From the NCBI RefSeq assembly GCF_029894165.1, contig NZ_JARXXU010000001.1, positions 1,302,001 through 1,366,000 of the forward strand: a DNA stretch of 64,000 nucleotides, read 5' to 3'. This document shows positions 8,702-18,304 of the stretch, one piece after another. Numbering within the stretch: the first letter of the stretch is position 1; each line of letters begins with the position of its first letter. The DNA comes from Aurantimicrobium minutum (GTDB taxonomy: Bacteria; Actinomycetota; Actinomycetes; Actinomycetales; Microbacteriaceae). Under the pieces are notes generated by a model. The model had not been told where the DNA came from and searched no databases. It worked only from the letters and a program-made list of their open reading frames with translations. Position numbers and translations under genes: made by a program.

Positions 8702-11671
8702 TTAAAAGCCGAAGAACACGCGCTCGACAACTTGCCGAGACTTTCGAGTAATGGTGAGGTAATCCTCTTCAAGGCGGGCGGCAGAGCCCGGAGGATAATC
8801 AAGCAACCGCGCAATACCTTCCAAGTCGCTGGTATCTGAGGGGAGAACATCAGTCGCTTTATCTGCCCAGATCGTGATGGCAGAGCGCACACGGGACGCA
8901 AACAACCATGCATCGATCAACTTCTGTACATCCGCTGCACTCAGCAATCCCACCTGAACCGCAGCGCGAAGTGCCCCGACTGACGAAGTGGTCTGGAGCT
9001 CAGGGTGAGAAAAAGCGTGCTCCAGCTGGAGGAGCTGAACAGTCCATTCCACGTCACTGAGTGAGCCACGGCCCAATTTGACATGTCTGGTGGGGTCAGC
9101 TCCCTGAGGGAGACGTTCGGCCTCCACGCGGGCTTTGATCCGCCTAATCTCTCGCACATCATCGGCAGTGATGGCTTCTGGATAGCGCACCTCGTCAACA
9201 AGGGTCATCATGTCGTTCAGGAGGCCCTCAGAGCCGCAGGCAGGGCGTGCACGCAATAAAGCTTGTGCTTCCCAGAGCAGTGACCATCGAGCGTAGTAGG
9301 CACGATAGGAGTCCAGTGAGCGGGCTATCGCACCATTCTTGCCTTCAGGCCTGAGATCTGTGTCAATCTCGAATGGCAAGCGGTGGTCTTCGGAAAGCTC
9401 CTTAATCCGGAGCACAATCCGTTCGGCACGCTTCTGTGCGGCTTCTCCGTCACACTCCGATGTGCCGCGATAGACATAGACCACATCCGCATCGCTATCG
9501 AATCCCAGTTCTTCTCCGCCGTACCGCCCGAGGGCGATAATGGCGAACTCTGGATTCTGTTCTGCTTCACGGAGTGCAATACCGAGATACCCACTCAATG
9601 CTGCCGTCGTGACATCGCTAAGTCCTTGACTGATCTGGCTGATGTCCACAACCGACAAAATTCCACCAATAGCGAGACGAAGTACTTCACGTCGACGCAT
9701 CGCCCGCACAGCTTTGCGTGCGGCTTCGTCGTCGTTGTGATGACGGGCCAGAATGGCCAGCACTTCCGCTTGCAAAACCTCTGCTTCGGTAGGGAGGAGT
9801 TCGTCATCCCCATCAAACCATGCAGCTGATTCTGGGATCAATTCCATCAGATCAGAGACATACTTTGACCCGCTGAGCACTTTGGTCAGTCGCTGCGCAG
9901 CGCCCGCAGAATCTCGAAGCATACGCAAGAACCAAGGCGACTCCCCTAGTTGTTCGCTGAGTAATCGGAAGGTCAGCAAACCATGATCGGGGTTTGCACC
10001 TTCCGAGAACCACTGCAACATCACCGGGAGCAACGTTCTTTGTATGGCCGCACGGCGAGAAACACCCGTCGTGAGAGCTGCGATGTGAATAAGAGCGCCC
10101 TTGGGATCACGGAAACCAATAGCTGCCAAACGCGCCTGCGCCTGGTCATTAGTGAGCTGATGAGTTTCTTCCGGTAACTTCGCCACTGCAGCGAGGAGGG
10201 GGCGATAGAACAATCGTTCGTGCAGTTCTCGCACATCCAACTTGGTCTGCTGCCAGTGGCTGACGACCTCCGAGGCATTCGCCCACAAACCTGTTGCGCG
10301 GGCAAGAATGCGCTGTCCGGCGTCATCCCGAGGCATGAGGTGGGTGCGCGACAGATCCCGGAGTTGCATGCGGTGTTCCAACAGACGCAAGAAACGGTAG
10401 TTTTCCGCGAAACGTTGTGCTTCGTCTCGACCGACATATCCGCCGTCCGAGAGTCGATCTAGTGATTCCAGAGTCCCACGGGTGTGCACGGAGTCATCGA
10501 TGAGACCATGCACAAGTTGAAGGAGTTGAACAGTGAATTCAATATCGCGCAAACCACCAGGACCAAGCTTGATCTGGAATTCCACATCGTCGCCAGGGAT
10601 ATTTTCCGTCACACGTTCGCGCATGCGCTGGACTTGTTCGACAAAGTTTGCACGGCTCGCACTCGACCAGACCTTGGGCGCGACGCCTGCTACATATCGC
10701 TCTCCAAGTTCGACTGATCCGGCCAGCGGTCGTGCTTTGAGAAGTGCTTGGAATTCCCAATCTTTTGCCCAGCGGTCGTAGTAGGCAAGGTGAGAATCTA
10801 GGGTGCGCACGAGGGCGCCATCTTTGCCTTCAGGTCGCAGGTTGGCATCTACTTCCCACAGGCCCGGCTCTTTGGATACTTCATAGATTGCCCGGCTGGT
10901 GTGTTGAGCAAGACGGGTAGCAATGGTCAATGCTTTTTCGGTCGAGAGCTTTTCTTCATCGTGTGACTGAGCAACGAAGATGACATCCACGTCACTGAGA
11001 TAGTTCAGCTCCCGTGCACCACACTTCCCCATGCCGATAATGGCGAGGTCGACGAGTGCCACTTCTTCAGCACTAAAGTTCTCAGCTACTTCTGTTCGCG
11101 CAATGGCCAACCCGGCTTCTAAAGCCGCGCCCGCAATATCTGAAAGTGCGCCTGTGACAGCTTCAATCTGTGTCATAGGTTCTGGGTGAGAAAGATCCCA
11201 GAGTGCGATGCGCAGAAGGAGCTCTCGGTAGTGAATGCGGAGAGCATCGCGAGCAGCATCGCCCCCCGTGGCCGCAAAACCTTCCTTTTCTTTCACGCTG
11301 GCACACAAACTGGCGCGAAGTTGTTCCTGAGAACCTGGGAGTGCAGGATCTTTCGTCAAGAGTGCGAGGGATGCTGGATGGCGTTCGAGAAATTCAGCTA
11401 AACCGCGGGAACCCCCCAGAATCCGAAAGAGTCTGGTTGCTGTTTCTGGTTTCGCTACGAGACCGACTAGTTGTGAATGAACTGCTGGTGAGTGCTGGCT
11501 CAAGCGAATGAGCCAGTAGAGAGCCCGATCAGGATCAGCACTGTAGTGAATTGCCTCCAACAGAAGTTCAGGATCTGCTTTCAGCTCAGAAGAAATGGCT
11601 TCCAGCAGCACCATTGCTTCGCTGAGGTCGGTAAAACCGGCCTTAGCAATTTGTGTGCGCGAGAGTGCCAC
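8702..11671 (-). CDS. glnE: Glutamine synthetase adenylyltransferase / deadenylylase
   Basis: Bifunctional enzyme that adds AMP to, and removes it from, the regulatory tyrosine of glutamine synthetase. 989 residues contain two nucleotidyltransferase cores: GMGKCGARELNYLSDVDV (Asp227, Asp229) in the N-terminal deadenylylase half, and ALGRYGGEELGFDSDADV near residue 700 in the C-terminal adenylylase half, joined by helical regions. Both have the G-G-x-E/D-L and D-x-D pattern intact. The start is a GTG 18 bases downstream of the glnA2 stop, so glnA2-glnE is a two-gene operon, as described in Corynebacterium. The physical target is probably GlnA, because GlnA2 here lacks the tyrosine. Confidence 0.96.
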   Translation of the reverse strand: MALSRTQIAKAGFTDLSEAMVLLEAISSELKADPELLLEAIHYSADPDRALYWLIRLSQHSPAVHSQLVGLVAKPETATRLFRILGGSRGLAEFLERHPASLALLTKDPALPGSQEQLRASLCASVKEKEGFAATGGDAARDALRIHYRELLLRIALWDLSHPEPMTQIEAVTGALSDIAGAALEAGLAIARTEVAENFSAEEVALVDLAIIGMGKCGARELNYLSDVDVIFVAQSHDEEKLSTEKALTIATRLAQHTSRAIYEVSKEPGLWEVDANLRPEGKDGALVRTLDSHLAYYDRWAKDWEFQALLKARPLAGSVELGERYVAGVAPKVWSSASRANFVEQVQRMRERVTENIPGDDVEFQIKLGPGGLRDIEFTVQLLQLVHGLIDDSVHTRGTLESLDRLSDGGYVGRDEAQRFAENYRFLRLLEHRMQLRDLSRTHLMPRDDAGQRILARATGLWANASEVVSHWQQTKLDVRELHERLFYRPLLAAVAKLPEETHQLTNDQAQARLAAIGFRDPKGALIHIAALTTGVSRRAAIQRTLLPVMLQWFSEGANPDHGLLTFRLLSEQLGESPWFLRMLRDSAGAAQRLTKVLSGSKYVSDLMELIPESAAWFDGDDELLPTEAEVLQAEVLAILARHHNDDEAARKAVRAMRRREVLRLAIGGILSVVDISQISQGLSDVTTAALSGYLGIALREAEQNPEFAIIALGRYGGEELGFDSDADVVYVYRGTSECDGEAAQKRAERIVLRIKELSEDHRLPFEIDTDLRPEGKNGAIARSLDSYRAYYARWSLLWEAQALLRARPACGSEGLLNDMMTLVDEVRYPEAITADDVREIRRIKARVEAERLPQGADPTRHVKLGRGSLSDVEWTVQLLQLEHAFSHPELQTTSSVGALRAAVQVGLLSAADVQKLIDAWLFASRVRSAITIWADKATDVLPSDTSDLEGIARLLDYPPGSAARLEEDYLTITRKSRQVVERVFFGF

Positions 11672-11689
11672 AGCGGTGCAGGGTGAGAA

Positions 11690-13027
11690 CTAGAGCGTTT
11701 CGAGGTTGGAACGCAGCTCGTAGTTGGTGACCTGGTTGCGGTAGTTGGCCCACTCTTCCTGCTTGTTTCGCAGGATGTAGTCAAATGCCTTAGTGCCCAG
11801 TGTTTCAGCGACGAGTTCAGACTCTTCCATCAGTGCAATGGCATTGCTTAAGCTGGAGGGCAGAGGGCGGTATCCCAATGCCTTGCGCTCGACATCGGTG
11901 AGCTCCCACACATTGTCTTCTGCCTCGGCAGGAAGTTCCATGCCCTCTTCAATACCCTTCAGGCCGGCTGCGAGCAGAACCGAATAGGCAAGGTAGGGGT
12001 TAGCAGCAGAGTCAATCGCACGGTATTCCACGCGCGCACTTTGACCCTTGCCGGGCTTGTAAACAGGAACGCGGACCAGTGCTGAACGGTTGTTGTGACC
12101 CCAGGTAGCGAAGCTCGGAGCCTCACCGCCGCCCCACAGGCGCTTGTAAGAGTTTACGTACTGATTGGTGACTGCTGTGATTTCAGGTGCGTAGTGGAGC
12201 AGACCAGCAACAAACTGGCGGCCAATAGCCGAGATCTGATACTTCGAACCTGCTTCGTAGAACGCGTTGTTGTCGCCTTCGAACAGCGACATATGCGTGT
12301 GCATTCCGGAACCGGGGTGCTGCGCAAAAGGCTTCGGCATGAAGGTGGCGTAAACACCCTGCTCCATAGCAACTTCCTTGATCACGGTACGGAAGGTCAT
12401 GATGTTGTCCGCGGTCGTGAGAGCATCTGCGTAACGGAGATCAATTTCGTTCTGCCCGGGACCAGCTTCATGGTGGCTGAATTCAACAGAAATACCAATG
12501 TCTTCGAGCATGCGCACCGAACGGCGACGGAAGTCGTGAGCGGTTCCACCGGGAACGTTGTCAAAGTATCCGGCAGTATCAATGGGCTGTGCGCCGCCGT
12601 TAGCCCAGTCGTTGTCTTTGAGGAGGTAGAACTCAATTTCAGGGTGGGTGTAGAACGTGAATCCACGCTCTGCCGCCTTCGCCAGAGTGCGCTTAAGCAC
12701 GTTACGGGGGTCCGCAATCGCAGGAACACCATCAGGGGTATTAATGTCGCAGAACATACGGGCGGTGGGGTCAATTTCACCGCGCCACGGCAGGATCTGG
12801 AAAGTGGAGGGATCAGGATGTGCGAGCACATCGGCTTCGTAGGAACGTGTCAATCCTTCGATGGCGGAACCGTCAATTCCGACACCTTCAGCGAAGGCCC
12901 CTTCGACCTCTGCTGGAGCCACAGCAACAGATTTCAGCGTGCCCACAACATCGGTGAACCACAAACGTACAAACTTGACGCCACGCTCTTCAATCGTGCG
13001 CAGCACGAAGTCCTGTTGCTTGTCCAT
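11690..13027 (-). CDS. glnA2: Second glutamine synthetase, not adenylylatable by sequence
   Basis: Type I-alpha glutamine synthetase paralogue of 445 residues. GS signatures are present (GIDGSAIEGL, PEIEFYLL, GQNEIDLRY, GSGMHTHMSLF, NRSALVRVP). At the position of the adenylylated tyrosine it reads DNVWELTDVER, with Trp374 instead of Tyr, and the 25-residue loop insertion of the beta type is missing. It is therefore not expected to be modified by GlnE encoded immediately downstream. The start MDKQQDFVLRTIEERGVKF is typical. It diverges from nadE with only 35 bases between starts. No GlnR-like box was seen there. Confidence 0.95.
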   Translation of the reverse strand: MDKQQDFVLRTIEERGVKFVRLWFTDVVGTLKSVAVAPAEVEGAFAEGVGIDGSAIEGLTRSYEADVLAHPDPSTFQILPWRGEIDPTARMFCDINTPDGVPAIADPRNVLKRTLAKAAERGFTFYTHPEIEFYLLKDNDWANGGAQPIDTAGYFDNVPGGTAHDFRRRSVRMLEDIGISVEFSHHEAGPGQNEIDLRYADALTTADNIMTFRTVIKEVAMEQGVYATFMPKPFAQHPGSGMHTHMSLFEGDNNAFYEAGSKYQISAIGRQFVAGLLHYAPEITAVTNQYVNSYKRLWGGGEAPSFATWGHNNRSALVRVPVYKPGKGQSARVEYRAIDSAANPYLAYSVLLAAGLKGIEEGMELPAEAEDNVWELTDVERKALGYRPLPSSLSNAIALMEESELVAETLGTKAFDYILRNKQEEWANYRNQVTNYELRSNLETL

Positions 13028-13062
13028 GAGAACCCTTTCCTATCGCTACTAGGCTACTTGTT

Positions 13063-14802
13063 ATGCCGATTCTTCGCTTGGCTCTTGCCCAGACAAACCC
13101 ACGTTTAGGGGATTTTTCACGCAATTCTTCACAGATTGTTAATACAACCATCGAGGCCTATGCCCAGGGTGCAGATCTGGTTGCCTTTGGTGAAATGAGT
13201 TTGACGGGATACCCCATTGAAGATTTGGCGACCAGGCCAGAATTTTTACGCCAGTGCCGCACAACGTTGGAAAATATTGCACACGAATTAGCGGCCCGTG
13301 GCGCCGGCCAGATCCCTGTCATTGTGGGCTTTCCTCATGGTCCGTTAGATAACCATGCGTTGAATGCCTTTTCCCCCACAGCCATCGCACACAACTCGGC
13401 CGCCGTTTTACAAGACGGCCGCGTCATCGGAATCTATAACAAACACCACTTACCCAACTACTCGGTCTTTGATGAATACCGCATCTTTCACCCCGGCACG
13501 GATGCACTCGTGATCCACGTAGCAGGCGCTGATGTTGCCCTTGCTATTTGTGAAGATATTTGGCGGGAGGGCGGCCCCGTTGCCGCTATTGCTGAAGTCA
13601 AGCCCAGTGCATTGCTCGTGATCAATGGTTCGCCCTTTGAACGCGAGAAAGATGCCGTACGCCTGCCCCTCGTTCAACGCAGGGCAGAACAGGTCAATGC
13701 ACCGGTTGCATATCTCAACCTGGTAGGCGGCCAGGACGATCTTGTGTTCGACGGTGGCAGCTTTGTTGTCAGCGCTGCTGGCAAGCTACTAGCCCGTGCC
13801 CACCAATTTGCGGAACACACCATCTTGGTAGACATGACCGTTTCTGATTCTCACTCCCACGGTCGCCAAAGTGGTCCTGGAGTGGTTGTTGTCGAAGCAG
13901 GAAACGGTCACCCTGACCGCGCCACTCGACCCGCCTTATCCCCGGGTGATCTAGCTCCGCAGCTGTCCATTAATGAACAGATCTGGGATGCCCTCGTTTT
14001 GGGAATGAGAGACTATGTCGAAAAGAACGGCTTTAAGTCCGTCATTCTGGGTCTTTCTGGGGGTATCGACTCGGCTGTGTGTGCTGCTCTTGCAGTCGAT
14101 GCCATCGGTCCAGAACGTGTCTTTGGCGTGTCCATGCCTAGCAACTACTCCAGCGACCACTCGCGAACTGATGCGGATGATCTTGCCGAACGACTGGGTA
14201 TCGATATTCGGACGGAAGCGATTGCGCCCCTTGTGGAGCCGATAGAAACACAGCTCAACCTGGTAGATGTGGCAGCGGAAAATCTACAGGCTCGTATCCG
14301 AGGCATCATTTTGATGGGGCTGAGTAATGCCGAAGGACACCTCGTGTTGACCACAGGCAACAAGACAGAAATTGCTGTCGGATACAGCACCATCTATGGC
14401 GATAGCGTGGGGGGCTTCGCTCCTATTCGTGATGTTCCCAAGACCTTGGTGTGGGAATTAGCCAGGTGGCGAAACGAACATGCGCGCCGTCAGGGTTTGA
14501 CTGCCCCTATCCCCGAAAACTCGATAACGAAACCACCCTCCGCGGAATTGCGTCCGGGGCAAGTCGACCAAGATACCCTGCCCGAATACGACGACCTCGA
14601 CCAGATGCTCGATGCGTACATCACGCATCGACGCAGTGCCGAAGAGATTGTTGCACTGGGTTTTGATCGTGCAACAGTGGAGCGCGTCATTTCCTTGGTG
14701 GATCGTTCAGAGTGGAAGCGCCGTCAGGGCGCAATCGGACCCAAAATTTCCGAAATGGCCTTTGGTCGTGACCGTCGCCTGCCCGTCACTTTCACCCGCT
14801 AA
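13063..14802 (+). CDS. nadE: Glutamine-dependent NAD+ synthetase
   Basis: Last step of NAD biosynthesis, amidating nicotinate adenine dinucleotide. 579 residues. The N-terminal nitrilase-type glutaminase has the Glu44-Lys127-Cys163 triad (FGEMSLTG, YNKHHL, AICEDIW). The C-terminal ammonia-dependent synthetase has the ATP-binding P-loop SGGIDSA near residue 330 and TGNKTEIAVGYSTIYGD. Length fits the medium-length two-domain bacterial class rather than the long mycobacterial type of about 680 residues. The start ATG has no strong Shine-Dalgarno. panB follows after 13 bases. Confidence 0.95.
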   Translation: MPILRLALAQTNPRLGDFSRNSSQIVNTTIEAYAQGADLVAFGEMSLTGYPIEDLATRPEFLRQCRTTLENIAHELAARGAGQIPVIVGFPHGPLDNHALNAFSPTAIAHNSAAVLQDGRVIGIYNKHHLPNYSVFDEYRIFHPGTDALVIHVAGADVALAICEDIWREGGPVAAIAEVKPSALLVINGSPFEREKDAVRLPLVQRRAEQVNAPVAYLNLVGGQDDLVFDGGSFVVSAAGKLLARAHQFAEHTILVDMTVSDSHSHGRQSGPGVVVVEAGNGHPDRATRPALSPGDLAPQLSINEQIWDALVLGMRDYVEKNGFKSVILGLSGGIDSAVCAALAVDAIGPERVFGVSMPSNYSSDHSRTDADDLAERLGIDIRTEAIAPLVEPIETQLNLVDVAAENLQARIRGIILMGLSNAEGHLVLTTGNKTEIAVGYSTIYGDSVGGFAPIRDVPKTLVWELARWRNEHARRQGLTAPIPENSITKPPSAELRPGQVDQDTLPEYDDLDQMLDAYITHRRSAEEIVALGFDRATVERVISLVDRSEWKRRQGAIGPKISEMAFGRDRRLPVTFTR

Positions 14803-14815
14803 CTAGACTGAAATC

Positions 14816-15655
14816 ATGAGCGTTCACCCAGATCCCACTTCCGAGGCCGTCCTCAAACGTGTCCGCACCCGCCACTTTGCTCAGGCAAAGGCCAACGGAA
14901 TCAAAATCACGGGCCTCACCAGCTATGACACACTCACTGCGCAAATCTTTGATGAAGCAGGGATCGACTTCCTTCTGGTTGGCGACTCTGCCGGAAACAC
15001 CGTTTTGGGTTATGACTCCACGTTGCCCGTCACCGTCGATGAACTGATTCCCCTGACTCGTGCTGTAGCGCTGTCCGCCAAACGTGCTTTTGTGATTGCC
15101 GATATGCCTTTTGGTTCGTATGAGGAAAGCGCGGAGCACGCACTTCGCACCGCAATGCGGTTCATGAAGGAAACCCACGCTCACGCCGTCAAGCTTGAAG
15201 GTGGCGTGCGCAGTGTGGATCAGATCCGCCGCATCGTCGAATCAGGCATCCCCGTCATGGGCCACGTGGGCTTTACTCCGCAGAGCGAACATGGCCTCGG
15301 CGGCCACATGATTCAAGGACGTGGCGAGGCTGCTGACGCAGTCCTAGCCGATGCCCAGGCCGTTGAAGCTGCGGGGGCGTTCGCGGTTGTGCTGGAAATG
15401 ATTCCTGCGGAACTTGCTGCACGCATCACGGCAGAACTCACGATCCCCACCATCAGCGTGGGTGCAGGTGCCGACACTGATGGTCAACTCCTGGTCTGGA
15501 CAGACTTTGCAGGGCTTAACACCGGTCGCGTACCCAAGTTTGTCAAGCAGTATGCAAACCTGTCAGGAGTGCTCAGCGACGCCGCCAAGGCATTCAAAGT
15601 AGATGTGGAATCAGGAGCCTACCCAGGACCTGAACACAGCTACGAAGACAACTAA
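14816..15655 (+). CDS. panB: 3-methyl-2-oxobutanoate hydroxymethyltransferase
   Basis: First committed step of pantothenate and CoA synthesis: transfers a hydroxymethyl group to 2-oxoisovalerate. 279 residues with the family landmarks GLTSYDTLTAQIFDEAG, LLVGDSAGNTVLGYDST (metal-binding Asp), VIADMPFGSY (second metal Asp), KLEGG, MGHVGFTPQ, and catalytic Glu in VLEMIPAE. The gene follows nadE closely, so two cofactor genes may share a transcript. CoA and the phosphopantetheine arm of ACP (acpP at 27.8 kb) depend on this pathway. Confidence 0.96.
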   Translation: MSVHPDPTSEAVLKRVRTRHFAQAKANGIKITGLTSYDTLTAQIFDEAGIDFLLVGDSAGNTVLGYDSTLPVTVDELIPLTRAVALSAKRAFVIADMPFGSYEESAEHALRTAMRFMKETHAHAVKLEGGVRSVDQIRRIVESGIPVMGHVGFTPQSEHGLGGHMIQGRGEAADAVLADAQAVEAAGAFAVVLEMIPAELAARITAELTIPTISVGAGADTDGQLLVWTDFAGLNTGRVPKFVKQYANLSGVLSDAAKAFKVDVESGAYPGPEHSYEDN

Positions 15656-15658
15656 GGC

Positions 15659-15853
15659 TTAGTGGCCTTCGCGCTCAGCGCGCTCTTCCGCTTCCCAGCG
15701 GTCACTGTTCTCACGAAGCTTCTCCATGGCGTGCTCTGCTTCGTGTGCAGTCTCAAAAGGACCGACGCGGTCACTCGAGGGTGAGAGGAAACCCTTCTCC
15801 ACCGACTTGGTGTGCAGGTTGTACCAAAACATTTCACTGGGCTTGTCAGTCAT
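15659..15853 (-). CDS. Small SPOR-like protein, actinobacterial conserved
   Basis: 64 residues starting [21 protein letters not shown], then [33 protein letters not shown]. The aromatic FWYNL start, the GPF-T-EA core and a charged C-terminal helix match short actinobacterial proteins often labelled SPOR-domain-containing. Those are poorly characterised; real SPOR domains bind denuded peptidoglycan, but this product has no signal peptide or membrane helix, so a periplasmic role is not supported. It is convergent with panB (3 bases between stops) and divergent from map (12 bases between starts). Confidence 0.7.
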   Translation of the reverse strand: MTDKPSEMFWYNLHTKSVEKGFLSPSSDRVGPFETAHEAEHAMEKLRENSDRWEAEERAEREGH

Positions 15854-15865
15854 AGACTAAATCCT

Positions 15866-16732
15866 ATGCCTAGAGACGCAGCAGGGGTTTTAATTCCCGG
15901 AACATTAAGCCCTGAGCGTGCCGTACCCGGCACCATCGCTCGTCCGCCCTACGTCGGCAAAGCAACTCCCCCAGCCCATCAGGGCGGGGATGTGTACGAC
16001 GCCGAGATGATCGAGAAAATTCGTCGCGCTGGAAGAATATCTTCCCAGGCCCTTGACCTCATCGGCACACAGTTGGTCCCCGGCATGACCACGGACGAGA
16101 TTGACCGCATGGGGCATGAATTTGTTCTTGATCACGGCGCGTACCCGTCCACACTGGGTTATCGCGGCTATCCCAAGTCATTGTGCACAAGCCTCAATGA
16201 AGTTATTTGCCACGGCATCCCTGATGACACTGTCCTTCAGGAAGGTGACCTCGTCAACGTAGACATCACCAGCTATCTCGATGGTGTGCATGGCGACACC
16301 AACAGAACGTTCATTGTCGGAAACGCTTCCCAGGAAGTCGTAGACCTCGTAGAACGCACTGAGGAAGCCTTACGTCGGGGAATCAAGGCTGTTGCGCCAG
16401 GCCGTGAAGTCAATGTGATTGGCCGCGCAATCGAGTCCTACGCCAAGCGTTTTGGCTACGGCGTTGTGCGCGACTTCACCGGACATGGTGTGGGAACCAG
16501 CTTCCACTCTGGTCTCATCATTCCCCACTATGACTCTGCGCCGTTGTATAACGACGTGATGGAAGTAGGGATGGTTTTCACCATTGAGCCCATGTTGACC
16601 CTCGGGACACACGAGTGGGATCAGTGGGCAGATGACTGGACCATCACGACTCAAGACAAATCGTGGACTGCCCAGTTCGAACACACCCTCGTCGTGACCG
16701 AAACCGGCGCCGACATCCTGACACTCTCGTAG
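15866..16732 (+). CDS. map: Methionine aminopeptidase, type I
   Basis: Removes the initiator methionine after deformylation. 288 residues. The pita-bread fold ligands are recognisable: VNVDIT and [10 protein letters not shown] (two Asp), GHGVG (His), FTIEPML (Glu) and a final Glu in [12 protein letters not shown]. The N-terminal 40 residues are a proline-rich extension ([11 protein letters not shown]) typical of actinobacterial MapA forms, thought to contact the ribosome. The frame is open to 15812, but the ATG at 15866 (MPRDAAGV) is preferred because earlier codons overlap the divergent small gene. The functional partner, peptide deformylase, is at 36.5 kb. Confidence 0.95.
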   Translation: MPRDAAGVLIPGTLSPERAVPGTIARPPYVGKATPPAHQGGDVYDAEMIEKIRRAGRISSQALDLIGTQLVPGMTTDEIDRMGHEFVLDHGAYPSTLGYRGYPKSLCTSLNEVICHGIPDDTVLQEGDLVNVDITSYLDGVHGDTNRTFIVGNASQEVVDLVERTEEALRRGIKAVAPGREVNVIGRAIESYAKRFGYGVVRDFTGHGVGTSFHSGLIIPHYDSAPLYNDVMEVGMVFTIEPMLTLGTHEWDQWADDWTITTQDKSWTAQFEHTLVVTETGADILTLS

Positions 16733-16757
16733 TGAGACAACACAGTAGGAGTGATTT

Positions 16758-17507
16758 GTGCGCGCACTAGCTATCGGCATTGACATTGGCGGAACCGGCA
16801 TCAAGGGCGGCCTGGTTGATGTCATCTCCGGGGAACTCGTAGGAGAGCGCGTCCGCATAGCTACTCCGGCAGGCGGCGAACCTGAAGACATTGCCCGGGT
16901 TGTCGCCGACGTCATCGACGAGCTGCATGCTCCCGCCCATGTTCCCGTGGGAATCTGCTTCCCCAGCTCTATTCGCCATGGCATCACCATGTTGGCAGCC
17001 AATATTTCACAGCGCTGGATTGGTTTTGAAGCAGAGAAGTTCTTCGAGGAACAATTAGGACGCAACATTCACTTCGTTAATGACGCCGATGCTGCCGGGT
17101 ATGCAGAAGTGGTCTACGGCGCAGCCAAAGACCAGGAAGGGCTCGTCATCATGACTACTCTAGGAACCGGCATCGGTGGGGCCATGATTTACAACGGTGT
17201 GCTCATTCCCAACGCAGAACTCGGACACCTTGAACTTGATGGCTTCGATGCCGAAAAGCGTGCCTCCGGCGTTGTGAGGGAACGAGAAGGCCTGAGCTAC
17301 CCTGAGTGGGCGACGCGTCTCCAGCGCTACTACAGCCACCTAGAGATGCTGTTCTCCCCGGAACTGTTCATCGTCGGTGGAGGAGTATCGAAGAGTTACG
17401 AGAAATTCCTACCACTACTGGACCTCCGGACACCCATCGTGCCAGCACAGCTGTTCAACAAGGCAGGCATCATGGGTGCTGCTCGCTTGGCCTACGACTT
17501 GGCCTAA
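16758..17507 (+). CDS. ppgK: Polyphosphate glucokinase (ROK family)
   Basis: Phosphorylates glucose with inorganic polyphosphate (and ATP), a hallmark of actinobacteria. 249 residues; the N-terminal phosphate-binding GIDIGGTGIKGG, the catalytic NDADAAGYAE region, TLGTGIGGAMIYNG and ELGHLE are all present. It lacks the CXCGXXGCXE zinc motif of other ROK kinases, as is normal for PpgK. Start GTG at 16758 has AGGAG six bases upstream. It is convergent with the RNase P RNA gene, whose 3' end lies three bases past its stop. Glucose 6-phosphate made here feeds pgi and zwf at the other end of the window. Confidence 0.94.
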   Translation: MRALAIGIDIGGTGIKGGLVDVISGELVGERVRIATPAGGEPEDIARVVADVIDELHAPAHVPVGICFPSSIRHGITMLAANISQRWIGFEAEKFFEEQLGRNIHFVNDADAAGYAEVVYGAAKDQEGLVIMTTLGTGIGGAMIYNGVLIPNAELGHLELDGFDAEKRASGVVREREGLSYPEWATRLQRYYSHLEMLFSPELFIVGGGVSKSYEKFLPLLDLRTPIVPAQLFNKAGIMGAARLAYDLA

Positions 17508-17509
17508 AG

Positions 17510-17872
17510 GAATGGGCCGGCTATTACGCCGGGTTCTGTACGGTTTCCCGTGACGGCCATCTATCTCGGAATTACGTTGCCGCAATTCTCTAGCGGTCTA
17601 CCCGAGAACTCAGCGAGTAGCTTCACCGTTCTCTGTCTGACCTTGCTCCGGGCGAGGTTTACCTAGCCAGCCTGGTCGCCCAGACTGCTGGTGGTCTCTT
17701 ACACCACCGTTTCATCCTTACCTCCGGCGAACCGGAGGCGGTTTACTTTCTGTTGCACTGTTCTCGCGGGTTACCCCGGGTGGGAATTACCCACCGCCCT
17801 ACTCTGTGGAGCCCGGACGTTCCTCGGGGATGAAGCGAACTTCACTCACGCGACCGTCTTGCCGACCCATTC
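17510..17872 (-). ncRNA. rnpB: RNase P RNA, bacterial type A
   Basis: Read on the minus strand the segment contains the conserved 5' core GAGGAACGTCCGGGCTCC, then AGGGCGGTGGGTAA, ACCCGGGGTAACCC, ACAGAAAGTAAACCGCC, and near the 3' end GTACAGAACCCGGC. The ends form a 12-bp P1 helix: the minus-strand sequence of 17861-17872 pairs with that of 17510-17521, with one G-U pair. Length is about 363 nt. Product: catalytic RNA that matures tRNA 5' ends. It lies nine bases downstream of rnhA and may be partly fed by read-through from that operon. Ends are inferred from P1 and may be off by a few bases. Confidence 0.95.
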
Positions 17873-17881
17873 GAAATAAGT

Positions 17882-18304
17882 CTACGACTCGAAGGATTCC
17901 CGAATGTCCATGGATTTGTTTGCCGCAGCATCGGCCAAGGCGTTTTGCAGGCGAGGAACCCACTCATACGTCACCGCACGGTTCCCAATGATGTCACGAG
18001 CTTTCGCCGCGAGCACAGCCATATCGGGGTGCTTGATTTTCCACCGGCCTGACATTTGTTCCACAACGAGCTTGGAATCCATCCGCACGTGGACGAGGGC
18101 GCCGGGATCAATGGCGTATGCCCGTGTGAGGCCCGCAACCAGGCCGTTATATTCGGCCACATTGTTCGTGGCGATGCCAACATAGACACCGACAGAGCTG
18201 AGCACCTGCTGGGTTTCGCCATCGATCACCACAGCACCTCCGGCAGCAATGCCAGGGTTACCTCGGGAGCCACCATCGGCTTCAATAATGAGCTGGCGGG
18301 GCAT
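17882..18304 (-). CDS. rnhA: RNase HI (stand-alone)
   Basis: Cleaves RNA in RNA-DNA hybrids. 140 residues with DEDD residues Asp10 (EADGGSRGNPG), Glu51 (NNVAEYNGL), Asp76 (RMDSKLVVEQ) and Asp125 (NALADAAANKSMD). In many actinobacteria, for example Rv2228c of M. tuberculosis, this domain is fused to a CobC-like acid phosphatase; here it ends after the RNase H domain. The start overlaps the stop of the preceding coiled-coil gene by one base. Chain: disordered protein, NIF3, coiled-coil, RNase HI, then the RNase P RNA gene. Confidence 0.92.
   Translation of the reverse strand: MPRQLIIEADGGSRGNPGIAAGGAVVIDGETQQVLSSVGVYVGIATNNVAEYNGLVAGLTRAYAIDPGALVHVRMDSKLVVEQMSGRWKIKHPDMAVLAAKARDIIGNRAVTYEWVPRLQNALADAAANKSMDIRESFES

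Noticed and set aside
12095-13108. 337-codon open frame opposite glnA2
   Set aside because: Antisense shadow; it also runs into the nadE start region.
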